A stretch of DNA of 64,000 nt from Exophiala sp. HKRS030 (GCA_023897205.1 JAHWDD010000002.1:3286001-3350000); one strand, 5' to 3'. Shown: positions 32,038 to 42,822, counted from the first letter of the stretch. A program made the numbers and translations. Notes: a model not told the origin generated them from the sequence alone.

Positions 32038-33343
32038 TCATGCCCTGGGAATTTCACCTTGCACATGCATGGGTAATTCCCCGTTAGACGCCTTGACCAC
32101 GTCTTCAAACCCGTATGAATCAATAAACATTAGCCAAAAGTCAAGTGGGATCAGGGGGTGTGATACAAACAAAACTGTTGTAACGTACGCTGACTGGAAC
32201 ATGATGTAAACCATCTCATCATTATACGTGTTTCGCGTATATTCGGCCTCTTCGTGTCCGACCTTGATGGTCGTACTTCCCCTTCCAGCACACGCCGCGT
32301 CCGCGAGGAGCTGGGCCTGGATACACCTGTCCATGGCACCGAAGAGGAAAGCGGCACCGTCGACCGTCTTCGCGACGGTCAAGTGGCCGTGGTTCTGCAG
32401 GATGACACCCTTTGTGCCACCTAACGCTTGAGCAATGTGTTTACCCTCGTCTTCCTTGAACACGATCCCGCCAAAGCCAGAGTACACACCGTGGTCGTTG
32501 TAGAACCTACGACATGGTCAGATATTTCAGCTCAACTTGACCGTTTCGCCAGTGACTATGTCTTTGATGAGACATTAACGAGTAAAAGAGAGAAAAACTT
32601 TGATGGTTCAAGGTGTTGGAAAAGGTCATGAGACAGGAGAGACTGCGCGAGACATACCTGCACGCATCCTGGTTGATGGGTTCAAGTTGACATCCTATGG
32701 CGGAAAAGGCCTTGCTGGGCACGCTGTGGCAATGGACCGCGGCCACGACGTCCGGTCGCGCTTCGTGGACGGCCGAGTGGATGATGTACCCCGCGGGGTT
32801 GATCGAGTGCATGTTCCCACCCTCCTTGACCTCGCCGTCCTTGCTGACCAGGCAGAGATCCTCGGGCCTCATGTGGCTGAACGACTTGCCGTGAGGGTTG
32901 ATCCAGAAGTGGTCCGGCATGATGGGGTCGCGGACCGTGACGTGTCCGCCCGCGCCTTCGTTGTTGTACCCCTGGTAACCGAGCCACCTCAAGGCGGCGG
33001 CGTGGTGGAGTTTGCGGTGCGCCCGCTCGGCTTCGAGGGATTCGAATTTAGGGATGCGGATGCGATGCACGGGTTTGGCGTTGGGCCCGCCGACCTTCAT
33101 GTACGCGCCATAGGTAAACTCCGTAGATGGCGGCGGCGACGCCCTGTTGTTGTCGCCGGTGACGGTGTTGGAGGATGCCACAGACGCCGGAGCGGTCTTT
33201 GACGTCGATATCGAACGCTTGAGTGTGTTGTATAGAAGAGGAGAGGTCGGAGGACCAGCAGAGGTGTACCGCGGCGTTCGGCCGGACAGGTTGAGGCTGG
33301 CACTGCGTAGAGGACTACTGAGTCGAGGTATCCGGAAAGCCAT
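32038..33343 (-). CDS. Class II aldolase/adducin-domain protein, mitochondrial-type
   Basis: Exons 33343..32658 and 32506..32038 are joined across a 151-bp intron (GTATGT...TCGTAG), giving 384 residues. The first ~48 residues (MAFRIPRLSSPLRSASLNLSG..., Arg/Ser-rich, no acids) are a probable mitochondrial presequence. The domain follows with EGAGGHVTVRDP, DHFWINPHGKSFSHM, AVHEARPDVVAAVHCHS (zinc-ligand HxH type), QDACRFYNDHGVYSGFGG and GVILQNHGHLTVAKTVDGAAFLF. These are the ligand and active-site elements of the fuculose-aldolase/adducin fold. The reaction in fungi is not established. The C-terminal 26 residues after FQSA (32188-32111) look like an unspliced intron lacking an AG acceptor. If this were removed the protein would be 358 residues, ending AFEDVVKASNGELPM.... 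Confidence 0.9.
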
Positions 33344-34209
33344 TCTGAGGGAGTGTATGTGGTCGCTTTCTAGGCGCTATCTTATGTGCCTCTCTTCGAT
33401 CAAAAGTCAAAGTTCTTTCCTTCTGATCCAAGCCAAATTGTACCGTTCACAATCAGTGAATAGTACCCTCGGGTAATACATCAACACTCCTCACATGTAC
33501 TCCGTACATCGTTGATCTATAGAGTCGTTGCGGGGAAATCCCCAAATCACACTTTGCGTTCTAGGCGGCTCGGGCCGTTTTTGGACTTAGTCGCGGGGGG
33601 AGGTGTAATGCTTCTTTTGATGGCTATTAAGAACTCATGTCTCCCAATCCCAACCCATCTCACTTTCTTCTAACCGAATAAATCAACTGGTATTTGACAT
33701 CCCGTTTGGCCCTGAGATATATTCTTAAGGATAATTAAGTCTTCCAAGTTTGGCCGTAGTATGGACGACCAAGAGGGTAAAGCCGTCTTGATGTCCATGC
33801 CAGTGTACTAGAGGTAAACAGCTTTGCGGGTAGAGGATTGATAGATGCCTACTTCCTCGTTTAGCAAAGGCAACATTTATGAGCACATGGCAAATCAAGG
33901 GGGGAGAGTGTCAGGGTGGAATACTACTAGACGCAAATCTCCACACATTGGGTCATGGGAATGCACATTCCCAATATCCAGTCCTTGAATCGTCCCGTGT
34001 CGCACTCAAAACAGGAATGGAGTTCATAGCTGTTTGCGCAACACACCATGAGCTCACGCGGTGCTGCGCCCTCCCACGCGTGTCTGACTCCTACGAGGAG
34101 CCACTTGAAGCGCCTACATAGGTGACACATTGGGAACCCCAAAATACATCTCGGCTGCATATCAAGTTCAACCGTACCGATTTTCCCATTCCATGGCTCA
34201 ACTGCCACG
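33344..34209. other. Spacer between aldolase 5' end and 581-aa gene
   Basis: 866 bp without supported coding content; contains GTACTCCGTAC at 33497-33507 near the aldolase promoter. A frame at 33879-34121 has no motif. Confidence 0.45.
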
Positions 34210-35955
34210 ATGTTTCATACGGTTCACGACATCAATCCGGCTCGTCTGAACTCGATCATGCCAATTCTCCAGCAGATGGCGGACGATCCGGCATTCCTTG
34301 AATACCGAGAGCGTCGCTTCGGACAAGATGACCCTCCGTGGCCTTATTCATCACGCAGCACGACGAGAGAATCAACACCTGGACCATTTGACCAACCTCG
34401 GGCCCAAATCAATCTCGCCGAGCTTCTTGGACTGCCGCTGAGCAGTCTCGAGATTGACACAATCCGGAGAAGATTTCGTCTTGGTGGATATGACGCAGTC
34501 GATCGATACAATGATGAAGTGCGTCTAGAGCAGGAGCGGGTCTGTAAAGCATCGAGAAGACGGGATGAAAATTACACTCCGCTCTATCGTGGACCTGACC
34601 TGGTCGGGACTCGGGGACTACAGAGGTTACACATAATGATCCGACACAGTATCAAGAAAAGATGGCAACAGCTTGGAGTCTGGGACCCCGAATGGGAAGT
34701 CCCAACCAGCAAACTAGGAGAGTTTGGAGAAAGTCGTGGGCCTGTACATTGGCCGTGGTGTAATTCACGAGACAAGGTCTCGCTCGAAAGCCGTGCGGTT
34801 CGACGATATCTTCAGAAAAAGGCTGCCCGTGATGAGAACGAGACTCTCATGCCGCAGCCCGTACAAGCCGATGGCATAGCTGAGGTCCCGGAGGTAGACG
34901 ATCATGAGTCTCCGATTACAAGCCGACCTTGGTTCCTATGGGCACTGGAGGTTACAGAGGAAGAGGTGAGACTAAGGCGCAACCCAGAGAGACTGGGGAC
35001 TTATGTACCAGCACGGGCGAATGTGACGGCTCGATGGAAAGAGAAAGGATACTGGAAAGACAGCTGGAGTAACAATTTGCCCCAATACTTTGACTGGAGA
35101 GACTCGCCAGGATGGAAATGGAGACATGAATCTCCCTCACCAGAACCTCCGGATCCGAATGACATGGACTTCACCCCGTCCGAGGTCGACGCCTTGGAAG
35201 CAATACCTCCTCCTACACCGTCACCGCCAGTAGTGAAGCCCGAGTTTGATCCACCTCCACCCCCGGGCGCTCACCCTATGGCATTTCTCTTCTGGAAATG
35301 CAGGAACGCACCCTCTCCCGAGTCTACACCACAGAAATTTATGTCTCCTACAGACGATGGTGGTGACCACGAAGCTAGCAGACCAGAAACTGTGGCGGAA
35401 CTCACAAGTGGAAAGTCGGCCGCACAGCGGCTGTTGGTGGAGGACAACGTCGACGTGGCCCCTTGCGCAGAACAGAGCCGATCATCCTCGACCCGAGCAA
35501 CATCATCACGCAAGCAGCAGCGTCCGCCACCGACTACACGTCATCACCCGACACGTTCCAATGGCCGCACAGCTCGTTCGGCGGCTGCTCCGGTCGTCGA
35601 AATTCCATCTCCACCACCTGCCCCGAAAACTAGGCAAGCTCGGAGTGCCGCTGGAGGTCCAGCCTCGTCTTCGCAGCTCTCTAAGCCAACCCCAAACCGT
35701 CGCAGCTCTCGGATAGCGGAGAGAAAACAGCGAGCGGAAGTTGTTAGGGACCCACCTAACGAAGCCTTGAAAGCTATGAACAAAGACGATGTGACAGCGA
35801 AGCGACAGATGAAGCAGCATGTCAAGGGGACCCCAACCAGAACGACGACAAGAAGAGAGACGGAACGCACCAAGGGAAAGCATCCACCGAAAGCATCGTC
35901 AAAACCGCAAGGCGTTGCAAAACGGAAGGCCTGTTCAAGGCGGTTGAATGCTTGA
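34210..35955 (+). CDS. Uncharacterised basic, largely disordered protein (581 aa)
   Basis: An uninterrupted 581-codon frame. Residues 1-230 are charged and probably helical, with a conserved-looking core (LAELLGLPLSSLEIDTIRRRFRLGGYDAVDRYNDEV, then LHIMIRHSIKKRWQQLGVWDPEWEVP). Residues ~260-330 are Trp-rich (RPWFLWALEVTEEEV..., WKDSWSNNLPQYFDWRDSPGWKWRHE). The last 220 residues are low complexity, Pro/Ser/Arg/Lys-rich with RRSSRIAERK and many RKR-type clusters that could be nuclear localisation signals. I recognise no named domain. The long open frame and structured N-terminal half support a real, probably lineage-restricted gene; a nuclear location is inference. An alternative start is the Met at 34258. 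Confidence 0.75.
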   Translation: MFHTVHDINPARLNSIMPILQQMADDPAFLEYRERRFGQDDPPWPYSSRSTTRESTPGPFDQPRAQINLAELLGLPLSSLEIDTIRRRFRLGGYDAVDRYNDEVRLEQERVCKASRRRDENYTPLYRGPDLVGTRGLQRLHIMIRHSIKKRWQQLGVWDPEWEVPTSKLGEFGESRGPVHWPWCNSRDKVSLESRAVRRYLQKKAARDENETLMPQPVQADGIAEVPEVDDHESPITSRPWFLWALEVTEEEVRLRRNPERLGTYVPARANVTARWKEKGYWKDSWSNNLPQYFDWRDSPGWKWRHESPSPEPPDPNDMDFTPSEVDALEAIPPPTPSPPVVKPEFDPPPPPGAHPMAFLFWKCRNAPSPESTPQKFMSPTDDGGDHEASRPETVAELTSGKSAAQRLLVEDNVDVAPCAEQSRSSSTRATSSRKQQRPPPTTRHHPTRSNGRTARSAAAPVVEIPSPPPAPKTRQARSAAGGPASSSQLSKPTPNRRSSRIAERKQRAEVVRDPPNEALKAMNKDDVTAKRQMKQHVKGTPTRTTTRRETERTKGKHPPKASSKPQGVAKRKACSRRLNA

Positions 35956-36334
35956 AAGAGAAACCAATATGTCCAGCGTTGTTCTTTTGGGTGGCGGCAC
36001 ATGGGACTGGTGGAAGCCTCTGACACTCGATCTGTCCCAGTGGACCGGGTACGCCTACCAGAATTTATGATGACATCTGATGATGACCTGCTCTAGTTTG
36101 GTGTTGGCAAGGCTGAGGAATCAGGGGAACAGGTGCATCGCGCGGCAGGGGTTATCACGGCGTGTCTGACGCAAAGCAGAGGGGAAATTCGAGTCTTGCT
36201 GTTGGAAAGCCGATATTAACATTCTTGGTATCTACCAACACCTAGCATGAGATATGCAATGACATGACGCTTTAGAGTAACACGAAAGAAAAAATTATGA
36301 GGGCGGAGTAGGGAATATGGGTCGTTCAAATAAA
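35956..36334. other. Spacer between convergent 581-aa gene and DGK1
   Basis: 379 bp, 3' flanks of two convergent genes; no gene seen. Confidence 0.55.
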
Positions 36335-37540
36335 TCAGCCGAAGACTTTCAGGAACGCCCATAAACCGGCACTGCTCAACAACGGTATCGTCAAGTTGTC
36401 GTCCCAGCCCCATATATCCACCAATTCTGAGAGACTAGCAATGATACCGGTGCATACGCTCATGACTGCCAGAGCAGCATTGCCAACAATGACACCCTGG
36501 TTTGGTTGCCACCCAAGGTATTCCTTTACTCCGCCTGGAATGGATAGTCGATCCTTGAACATAAACCCGTCGACGGGGTCGTTAGGGAAAGGACCCGTGC
36601 GTGGTGCTAGGTATCCCCAGAAGAAAACGGCGACAATGGCGCCAGTGAAAAAAGCGGCCATGGAGCCAGCCAGAGATTTTCCCCGTCGCAGACGGATCGT
36701 ATAGCGGCCATACAGGCGCCCTATGGTGCTTGCAGCGGTATCGCACCACGACAACAATAAAATCGACACCACTCCGATGTCTTTCGGTGAGAACTTCAAA
36801 GCGACATATGCTCCAACAAGATACCAAATGACGCCGTTGTAGCCGTCAACCTCGGTCTCACGCATCAAAGCACCCAAAACTCTTATATAGAATCTGTTGA
36901 AGCGGTCGGAATGATGTCTCAATACATCCGTTGGTGCAATGATCGCCAGTGCTCCAAGCAACCAGGGCGTGATCGAGGTGGTTTGAATGCCGGTGACATA
37001 AAACCTTAGCGTGAAAAAGCCTATGGAGACATGTAGGAGTTTTCTGGGTATTTCGTGCTTGTGTATAAGGTTTCGGTAATGTCGGTGTAGCGGGATCAAA
37101 CCCAACGGCGATGGTGATCTGGAAAACTCTCGCCAGGATTTCTTGACCCGATCATATGGCGATAGGTGGCCGTTCGGCTGTGGTAATGGAGTCGATCCGT
37201 TGATTAAAGGCTCCGACTTTTTGACCGGTGTTTTCGTAGTAAGGCCGCTCATGCGCCGCTTTTTGGAGCCGGTACTTGCAGCCCCGTTCATATGGACTGC
37301 GGCTGACAAAATAGGGCTTCTCGACCTCGTCCTCGCACGTTTCTCGACGCTGGAATCCGAACCCGAGCCATTCTTTTCTTCGTTGATGGGTTCCGGTTGA
37401 GGGGATCTCTGTCGCTGGGCTTTGGCAGCAGATCGTGTGACCGGCGCGAAATAGGAGTCTTGCCGGTCGGAGGCCTCGGATGGAGTTGGGGAGGGTGAAA
37501 TGACCCTAGGAGTCGCTGGAATGGGATGCTGAGAAGACAT
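36335..37540 (-). CDS. DGK1: CTP-dependent diacylglycerol kinase, Dgk1-like
   Basis: A single-exon frame of 401 residues. The N-terminal ~150 residues are Ser/Pro/Arg-rich and probably cytosolic. The membrane domain begins at HEIPRKLLHVSIGFFTLRFY (~residue 165), the signature start of the Dgk1/dolichol-kinase/CDP-diacylglycerol synthase-like family. It continues with several hydrophobic segments, including the conserved LLSWCDTAASTIGRLYGRYT and LRRGKSLAGSMAAFFTGAIVAVFFWGY. Dgk1 makes phosphatidate from diacylglycerol using CTP at the ER/nuclear membrane, opposing the phosphatase Pah1 and supplying membrane lipid. The GRxxG/KSLAG pattern supports nucleotidyl/phospho-transfer. Dolichol kinase is less likely given the shorter membrane domain. 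Confidence 0.9.
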   Translation of the reverse strand: MSSQHPIPATPRVISPSPTPSEASDRQDSYFAPVTRSAAKAQRQRSPQPEPINEEKNGSGSDSSVEKRARTRSRSPILSAAVHMNGAASTGSKKRRMSGLTTKTPVKKSEPLINGSTPLPQPNGHLSPYDRVKKSWREFSRSPSPLGLIPLHRHYRNLIHKHEIPRKLLHVSIGFFTLRFYVTGIQTTSITPWLLGALAIIAPTDVLRHHSDRFNRFYIRVLGALMRETEVDGYNGVIWYLVGAYVALKFSPKDIGVVSILLLSWCDTAASTIGRLYGRYTIRLRRGKSLAGSMAAFFTGAIVAVFFWGYLAPRTGPFPNDPVDGFMFKDRLSIPGGVKEYLGWQPNQGVIVGNAALAVMSVCTGIIASLSELVDIWGWDDNLTIPLLSSAGLWAFLKVFG

Positions 37541-38115
37541 CGAGAGGCTTCAAGGCCGACCGAGCCCAAAAAAAGGATCGAGGGGTGCAATAAGTGGGCG
37601 GATTCGTGGAGAGAAAAGTTCACCACCGCGTCGTGGTAAGGAGAGCGCAGGCTCTGTCGAGAAAATTATTGAAGCGACATCGTGAAAGACGGTCGCATGT
37701 ATTCTTGCCCTAGTAACCTTGACTCGGCTCAAGAGAAGAACGACCTGGATTTAGGAATGGATTATGACGCGTGAAGACAGCGCAGGCGGCAGGTGTGGGA
37801 GCGGAAGAAGATATGTCACTTGTGCCTTGGATAAAGAAGTTGACATGATGGCACATGCAAGGGTCATTCATTTGCTCGCACCGACTCTTTCGCTTATCGC
37901 TGCCGGCATCGGATTAAAGTGGCTCCGTAGGGCTATCCAATTGTGGAAAGAAGATGCTGCTGCTTTTTCCCGATCGTAAATCGTATCCATCATATGCCTG
38001 CATTTGAAGGCCGATGTTTAGCCGACAACTTTTTTGGCTGCGCCCGCATCTTGAAGACTTTCATACAAAGCGAGACGTAAATTTGCACCTCGTTGCATCT
38101 TCCAGAAAATAACAT
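37541..38115. other. Divergent DGK1/SPB4 promoter region with a possible microprotein ORF
   Basis: 575 bp between divergent starts. A frame at 37764-37979 (71 aa; shorter form from Met at 37848, 44 aa) contains one hydrophobic segment, VIHLLAPTLSLIAAGIGL, followed by an amphipathic LRRAIQLWKED. It could be a single-pass membrane microprotein or chance; not called as a gene. Confidence 0.4.
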
Positions 38116-40014
38116 ATGGCCCCTGACAGAGGGCAAAAGTCCTCGAAGTCCCGAGCGTGGGACTCGCTCGAACCCGCAGTTTCGCCATGGGTCCTTGATG
38201 CGCTCTCGTCCATGAACTTTTCCCGCATGACGCCCGTACAGGCTTCGACGATTCCACTCTTCATGGGCCACAAAGATGTGGTGGTTGAAGCAGTCACTGG
38301 CAGTGGAAAGACGTTGGCATTCCTTATACCGGTTGTCGAGAGATTGCTGAGGCTAGAGGAGCCCATCAAGAAACATCATGTCGGAGCGATCATCATCTCG
38401 CCTACAAGGGAATTGGCATCACAGATATACAACGTCCTATTGTCTTTGTTGGACTTTCACTCTCCTTCGGCGGCCACACGCAGAGCTTTGAACACATCAG
38501 AGGACTCGGCAGTGGATAGTGCACCAGAAATAGTACCTGCGTCAACATTAAGAATCGTCCCGCAGTTGCTCTTGGGCGGTGCCACTACTCCGGCGCAAGA
38601 TCTGAGTACGTTCCTGAAAACATCGCCAAACGTATTGGTATCGACCCCAGGCCGACTCCTGGAGATTCTCTCTTCACCTTACGTCCATTGTCCACAATCC
38701 TCTTTCGAGGTGCTGGTATTGGACGAGGCTGATCGACTACTCGATCTCGGCTTCAAAGATGATCTGACCAAGATTTTGAATCTGCTTCCCAAACAACGAC
38801 GGACAGGTCTATTCAGTGCCAGCGTGAGCGAAGCTGTTGACCAAATTATACGCGTCGGATTGCGGAACCCAGTCAAAATTGCCGTCAAAGTCAAAGGCAC
38901 AAATGGAGTCGAAGACAAGCGCACTCCTGCAAGTCTGCGAATGACATACGCCGTGACACCGGCTTCACACAAGTTCCCGGCGCTGGTTGCTTTACTGAGG
39001 GGCTTGGACACATTACCACTACGCACTATAGTGTATCTCTCTACCTGTGCTGCCGTGGACTACTTCCAAGCTCTACTGCCGGCTATACTCCCATCCGAAA
39101 CGATACTAGTCCCTCTGCACGGCAAGCATCCTGCCAACGTCCGCCAGAAAAATTTCATACAGTTCACGAACTCAGCGTCTCCAGCAATCTTGCTAACTAC
39201 AGATGTTGCCGCAAGAGGACTTGATATTCCATCAGTGGATTTGGTTGTTCAAGTTGATCCCCCTTCAGATCCGAAAGCCTTCCTCCATCGCTGTGGACGA
39301 GCAGGTCGAGCTGGCAGAAAGGGTCTGAGTGTTGTGTTCCTCCTACCAGGGCGTGAGGAAGACTACGTGTCGTTTCTGAACGTGCGCCAAACCCCAATTG
39401 AACTACTCACAGAACCAAATATCTATGTCACTCAAGACGAGTGCCGCGCAATCGAAGAAAAGTTTCGAAAGGTTGTGCTGAAGGACAGAGGTTTGCACGA
39501 AAAGGCACAGAAGGGGTTTGTTAGTTGGGTTCGAAGTTACTCCAAACATCAGGCATCTTCGATATTCCGGATCAGCGACATCGACTGGACAGACCACGCG
39601 TCTGCTTGGGGTTTGCTGAAGATGCCAAAGATGCCGGAACTCAAGAATTGGGATCGAAGTGCGTACCGACCACCTGCCGTGGACTGGGACGCGTACGCAT
39701 ACAAGGACAAACAGAGGGAGAAGCAGCGGAAGCAGGCTCTCCAGGAAGCTCCGAAGGAGGACGTGTCTGACAAGAAGAGAGAAAATGACAAGAAGCGCGG
39801 CAGCACCGTGGCATGGTCGGACAAGATCGAGCACAAGGCCACCAAGGAAGTCAAACGGTCAAAGAAGGCCGCTCGACGAGAACATGACAGAATCGCCAAA
39901 ATGACAGACGCGGAGAAGGAACAAGAAGCCAAAACGGCGAGGATGGTGGAGGAGATTCGACAGAAACAATTACGTGCCAAAGACAAAGACGATACATTTG
40001 AAGGCTTTGATTGA
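38116..40014 (+). CDS. SPB4: DEAD-box ATP-dependent RNA helicase Spb4
   Basis: A single exon, 632 residues. The Q-motif region precedes [13 protein letters not shown]; motif I TGSGKT lies at 61-66, Ia PTREL, Ib STPGR and motif II DEAD near 203. Motif III reads SAS rather than SAT; IV-VI include [24 protein letters not shown] and [13 protein letters not shown]. The C-terminus has the DUF4217-type segment [26 protein letters not shown] and a Lys/Glu-rich helical tail ending TFEGFD. The set and the tail order fit Spb4, needed in the nucleolus for 27S pre-rRNA processing and late pre-60S maturation. The start matches the family short leader ([17 protein letters not shown]). Confidence 0.95.
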   Translation: MAPDRGQKSSKSRAWDSLEPAVSPWVLDALSSMNFSRMTPVQASTIPLFMGHKDVVVEAVTGSGKTLAFLIPVVERLLRLEEPIKKHHVGAIIISPTRELASQIYNVLLSLLDFHSPSAATRRALNTSEDSAVDSAPEIVPASTLRIVPQLLLGGATTPAQDLSTFLKTSPNVLVSTPGRLLEILSSPYVHCPQSSFEVLVLDEADRLLDLGFKDDLTKILNLLPKQRRTGLFSASVSEAVDQIIRVGLRNPVKIAVKVKGTNGVEDKRTPASLRMTYAVTPASHKFPALVALLRGLDTLPLRTIVYLSTCAAVDYFQALLPAILPSETILVPLHGKHPANVRQKNFIQFTNSASPAILLTTDVAARGLDIPSVDLVVQVDPPSDPKAFLHRCGRAGRAGRKGLSVVFLLPGREEDYVSFLNVRQTPIELLTEPNIYVTQDECRAIEEKFRKVVLKDRGLHEKAQKGFVSWVRSYSKHQASSIFRISDIDWTDHASAWGLLKMPKMPELKNWDRSAYRPPAVDWDAYAYKDKQREKQRKQALQEAPKEDVSDKKRENDKKRGSTVAWSDKIEHKATKEVKRSKKAARREHDRIAKMTDAEKEQEAKTARMVEEIRQKQLRAKDKDDTFEGFD

Positions 40015-41511
40015 GTCTAAGAGGGCTTGGAAGAGTTCAGTTCTAGTATGTGGCGTCAGTCCCCGTCCGTTCGATCAGGTCGGTCAGGATGACTACGTTT
40101 GTAAAAACTGCTCATCCGAGGTTGTGGTTCGACAAAACAATCTCCAATCTTGTCCAGCCAGACGAACCCGGCGAATTCGATACGGACTTGTGCCGTGCAT
40201 CCACCACACACACACAACCGTCTCCAGACGATGCACGGCCGGAGAGATTCTCAGTGCTGGACTGCGCTTCCCAAGGTCACCTTCGACGGCAGCTTGTTGT
40301 GTACTGTTTTCGAAGCCGCACCGGTGTTGATACACGTCTTGTTCTTGTTCGGGCCGCCTGAACCTGACATCCCAGGTACATCGCCAGGCCTCGAGATGCC
40401 TTCTCCTTTGTTGAGATCACGACAGTCTCGACGGAGACGAGTGAAAGGGGAGACACCATCAGAATCCTGTTCTTCTCTCGTCCTATGTCTGCCGTATCGA
40501 CACGTGGACGAGTCAATACTGCCTGCCTAGGTACAAATTGAAACCTGCAGTTGATATATAAAAATATACTGGTACTTGGTAGGTCGAAACGGAGCAGAAA
40601 ACATTCAAAAAGTCTTTTGTCAAAGATCTTTACAACGAATTTGCATTCTGTAGTCTCTCTGTCTTCTCGCTGCTAAAAGGCACGATGCAAAACGCCCAGT
40701 AGAACTTGTTGCACCTCACATCCCCCGCACGCGACGACGAGCAGTAATACCACGAGGACATAGTACGTAGCATCACCATGATCATCACCACCTCCGCCAT
40801 GCTCTTCCCACCCAGTTTCATTCATTATCATTCGTGCCTCCGTCATCCCCGCGTCCCACCATCAAACCGTCCTCACTGTAAATTCATTACAACGTCTGCA
40901 TTGTCTTCGATCGCACGACCAGTCCGTCGGCCCCCTAATCAACCAGATGGAGTGAAAGTAGCTTCAAGATATGCCATTTCCCCAGATAGTGCATGTGTCC
41001 AGAGAGAAAATCGCTCGGTTGTGTAAAAGCCCATGCCCGCTATCCCAGATGATTTCACTTCCAGAAAAGTAAGTGACGGGATGGAGTCAGCGCAACGATG
41101 TCCCCAAGATCTCTTGCTAACAGTTCTGGTGGGCGTGGAATTTGAAAACTATCAAGTCTCGATCGTCTTGTCGAGCAAAAGACTTGAACACCGTGTCAAC
41201 CCAGTCAAGTTCATATCGGTATTCTGTTGCACCGAATCCGGAGGCCTCGGGTGTGCTCAGTCGTGTAATGACTTCGTGGGGGGTTTTTGTAATCATCACA
41301 ACATGAAAGAATGGCTCCCACTGAGACTCGCCTGTCTATAGGGTGCAATTCTCGGACCTGCCGTTGTTGGCAGTCGTTCTCTGTACCGATCTGATCTCGG
41401 GGACTCTGGATGGCAATTTAACAAGCTGCATTATCAGACAAGACCACCACGAAGAGTGTTTTTTGGGGAATAGTGAGCGCCGTCTCATGGGGGCTATTCT
41501 TGGATCTGATC
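40015..41511. other. 1.5 kb spacer between convergent SPB4 and CKB1
   Basis: Both flanks are 3' ends. Short frames on both strands lack motifs, splice partners or composition bias. No gene seen. Confidence 0.5.
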
Positions 41512-42822
41512 TCATATCCAAGTCGAGGTCTCCTGTTGCTGACCTTGTTTTTGACCTGCTGACTTTTGTTTCGACTTCCCAGAGCCTTGTTTATCCTTGA
41601 TGTTGGCTTGACTTTGACTAGCCATGATTGCATCTCCATCAGCATCCGCGACATCGTCTTCCGCGTCCTCATCTTCCTGCTCACCGGCAGTCTGCTCCGC
41701 TTCTTCCTCCGGGTCTCCATCCACAGTTCCCCCATATCTTTCATGCCACAGCCTTGCTTCGTCAAGTTCATTTATGTCTGCTGGTTTTGAACGCAACCAC
41801 CGCATTCTTGGGCCGCTCTTAGCTCGTTCAGATACACGAAACCCATAGATTTTGGGCTCGTAGATCTTGCCTCTACCCAATCCAGGAGCAAGATTGCCTG
41901 TAGCGATTCCATTTATGCTGGCTGGCTGAGGTGGGAGGGTTGGTGGAGCATTTCCCGACGCCTGTTGAGCATCCTTGGCTGTCGTGATACCTGGAATCGT
42001 GGGAGGTTGTGGCAGTGTGAGACTGGAGCTTCGGCTGGCCGTCATGCCTGCACGCGAGACGTTAGCTTCGCTGGGGCTTAATGTGCTTTCTACGTCATCA
42101 TTGCCTTGATGGGACGAGTCTCGTGCTCGTGGCCTCTTAGGCGGAGCAATATCGAGATCCGGGTAGGACATCAAGAACAAGTAGGGAAATGTCGTTCCAA
42201 AGAACGCTCCGTCCACGGCCTGAAACCGAGAATTTGGCGGCGTATATGCGTCCTGACAACTCGGACAGAAAAGTTTTACCGTCTGTTGACCTGGGGTATC
42301 TGTCAATCCTATGGGTAGGACCTTGGCACCAGCACAATATACTCGCGGACAATAGCCAAAGTGAGCCAACTCATACTTCTCCATCATTTGCTGGATGCCC
42401 GGTCTTGAGGTGATGTATCGGGCGTGTATGAGACCGTAGAGAAGTTCTGCAGAGGATTCGATGACTGACGTATCCGATGATGAACGTCCATGCTTTCTGC
42501 CACCTGCTGACATGCCTGATTGTCGTCTCGCGCCACCATTCGCGGCGGGATCATCGAGTTCGTCACCAAGTAATCCGTCGTCCTCTTCTTCCTCTTCTTC
42601 CTCCTCCTCATCGGACAATGCCGATGAATTTGTGTCAGAAGGTTCCACGTCAAGTATCATTTCCAGGGCGTCTTTGTACATTGGTACTTGAGCTTGTAGA
42701 CCTGTCAGGTTGAAATCATCCTCAATAAAGTCCTCGCTGACTTCGGCAAAGTATTCGTGTCCAACCAAACTGCAGAATTGACCTATCCAGCTGTCCGGAC
42801 TCTGCGAGGAGGATTGCGACAT
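41512..42822 (-). CDS. CKB1: Casein kinase II regulatory (beta) subunit
   Basis: From the ATG at 42822 the frame gives 436 residues. The N-terminus WIGQFCSLVGHEYFAEVSEDFIEDDFNLTGL is the CK2-beta signature. An acidic, Glu-run insert (about residues 75-115, with EEEEEEEEEDD) and a Ser/Gly-rich stretch separate it from LLYGLIHARYITSRPGIQQMMEKYE. The zinc-binding CPRVYC ... CPSC cluster that dimerises the subunit follows. GFFGTTFPYLFLM-type FGTTFPYLFLM is present, followed by PKIYGFRVSERAKSGPRMRWL. The Glu/Asp-rich C-terminal tail is long. The subunit tethers and directs CK2 catalytic subunits. The frame is open upstream to 43113, but the extra 97 residues show no family similarity, so the start at 42822 is preferred. 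Confidence 0.95.
   Translation of the reverse strand: MSQSSSQSPDSWIGQFCSLVGHEYFAEVSEDFIEDDFNLTGLQAQVPMYKDALEMILDVEPSDTNSSALSDEEEEEEEEEDDGLLGDELDDPAANGGARRQSGMSAGGRKHGRSSSDTSVIESSAELLYGLIHARYITSRPGIQQMMEKYELAHFGYCPRVYCAGAKVLPIGLTDTPGQQTVKLFCPSCQDAYTPPNSRFQAVDGAFFGTTFPYLFLMSYPDLDIAPPKRPRARDSSHQGNDDVESTLSPSEANVSRAGMTASRSSSLTLPQPPTIPGITTAKDAQQASGNAPPTLPPQPASINGIATGNLAPGLGRGKIYEPKIYGFRVSERAKSGPRMRWLRSKPADINELDEARLWHERYGGTVDGDPEEEAEQTAGEQEDEDAEDDVADADGDAIMASQSQANIKDKQGSGKSKQKSAGQKQGQQQETSTWI

Noticed and set aside
32600..33202. 200-codon plus-strand frame over the aldolase gene
   Set aside because: Antisense shadow of class II aldolase exon 1.
38810..38840. SPB4 motif III reading SAS instead of SAT as a loss of function
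   Set aside because: All other helicase motifs are intact, and Ser at this position is a tolerated variant, to my recollection usual in filamentous fungal Spb4.
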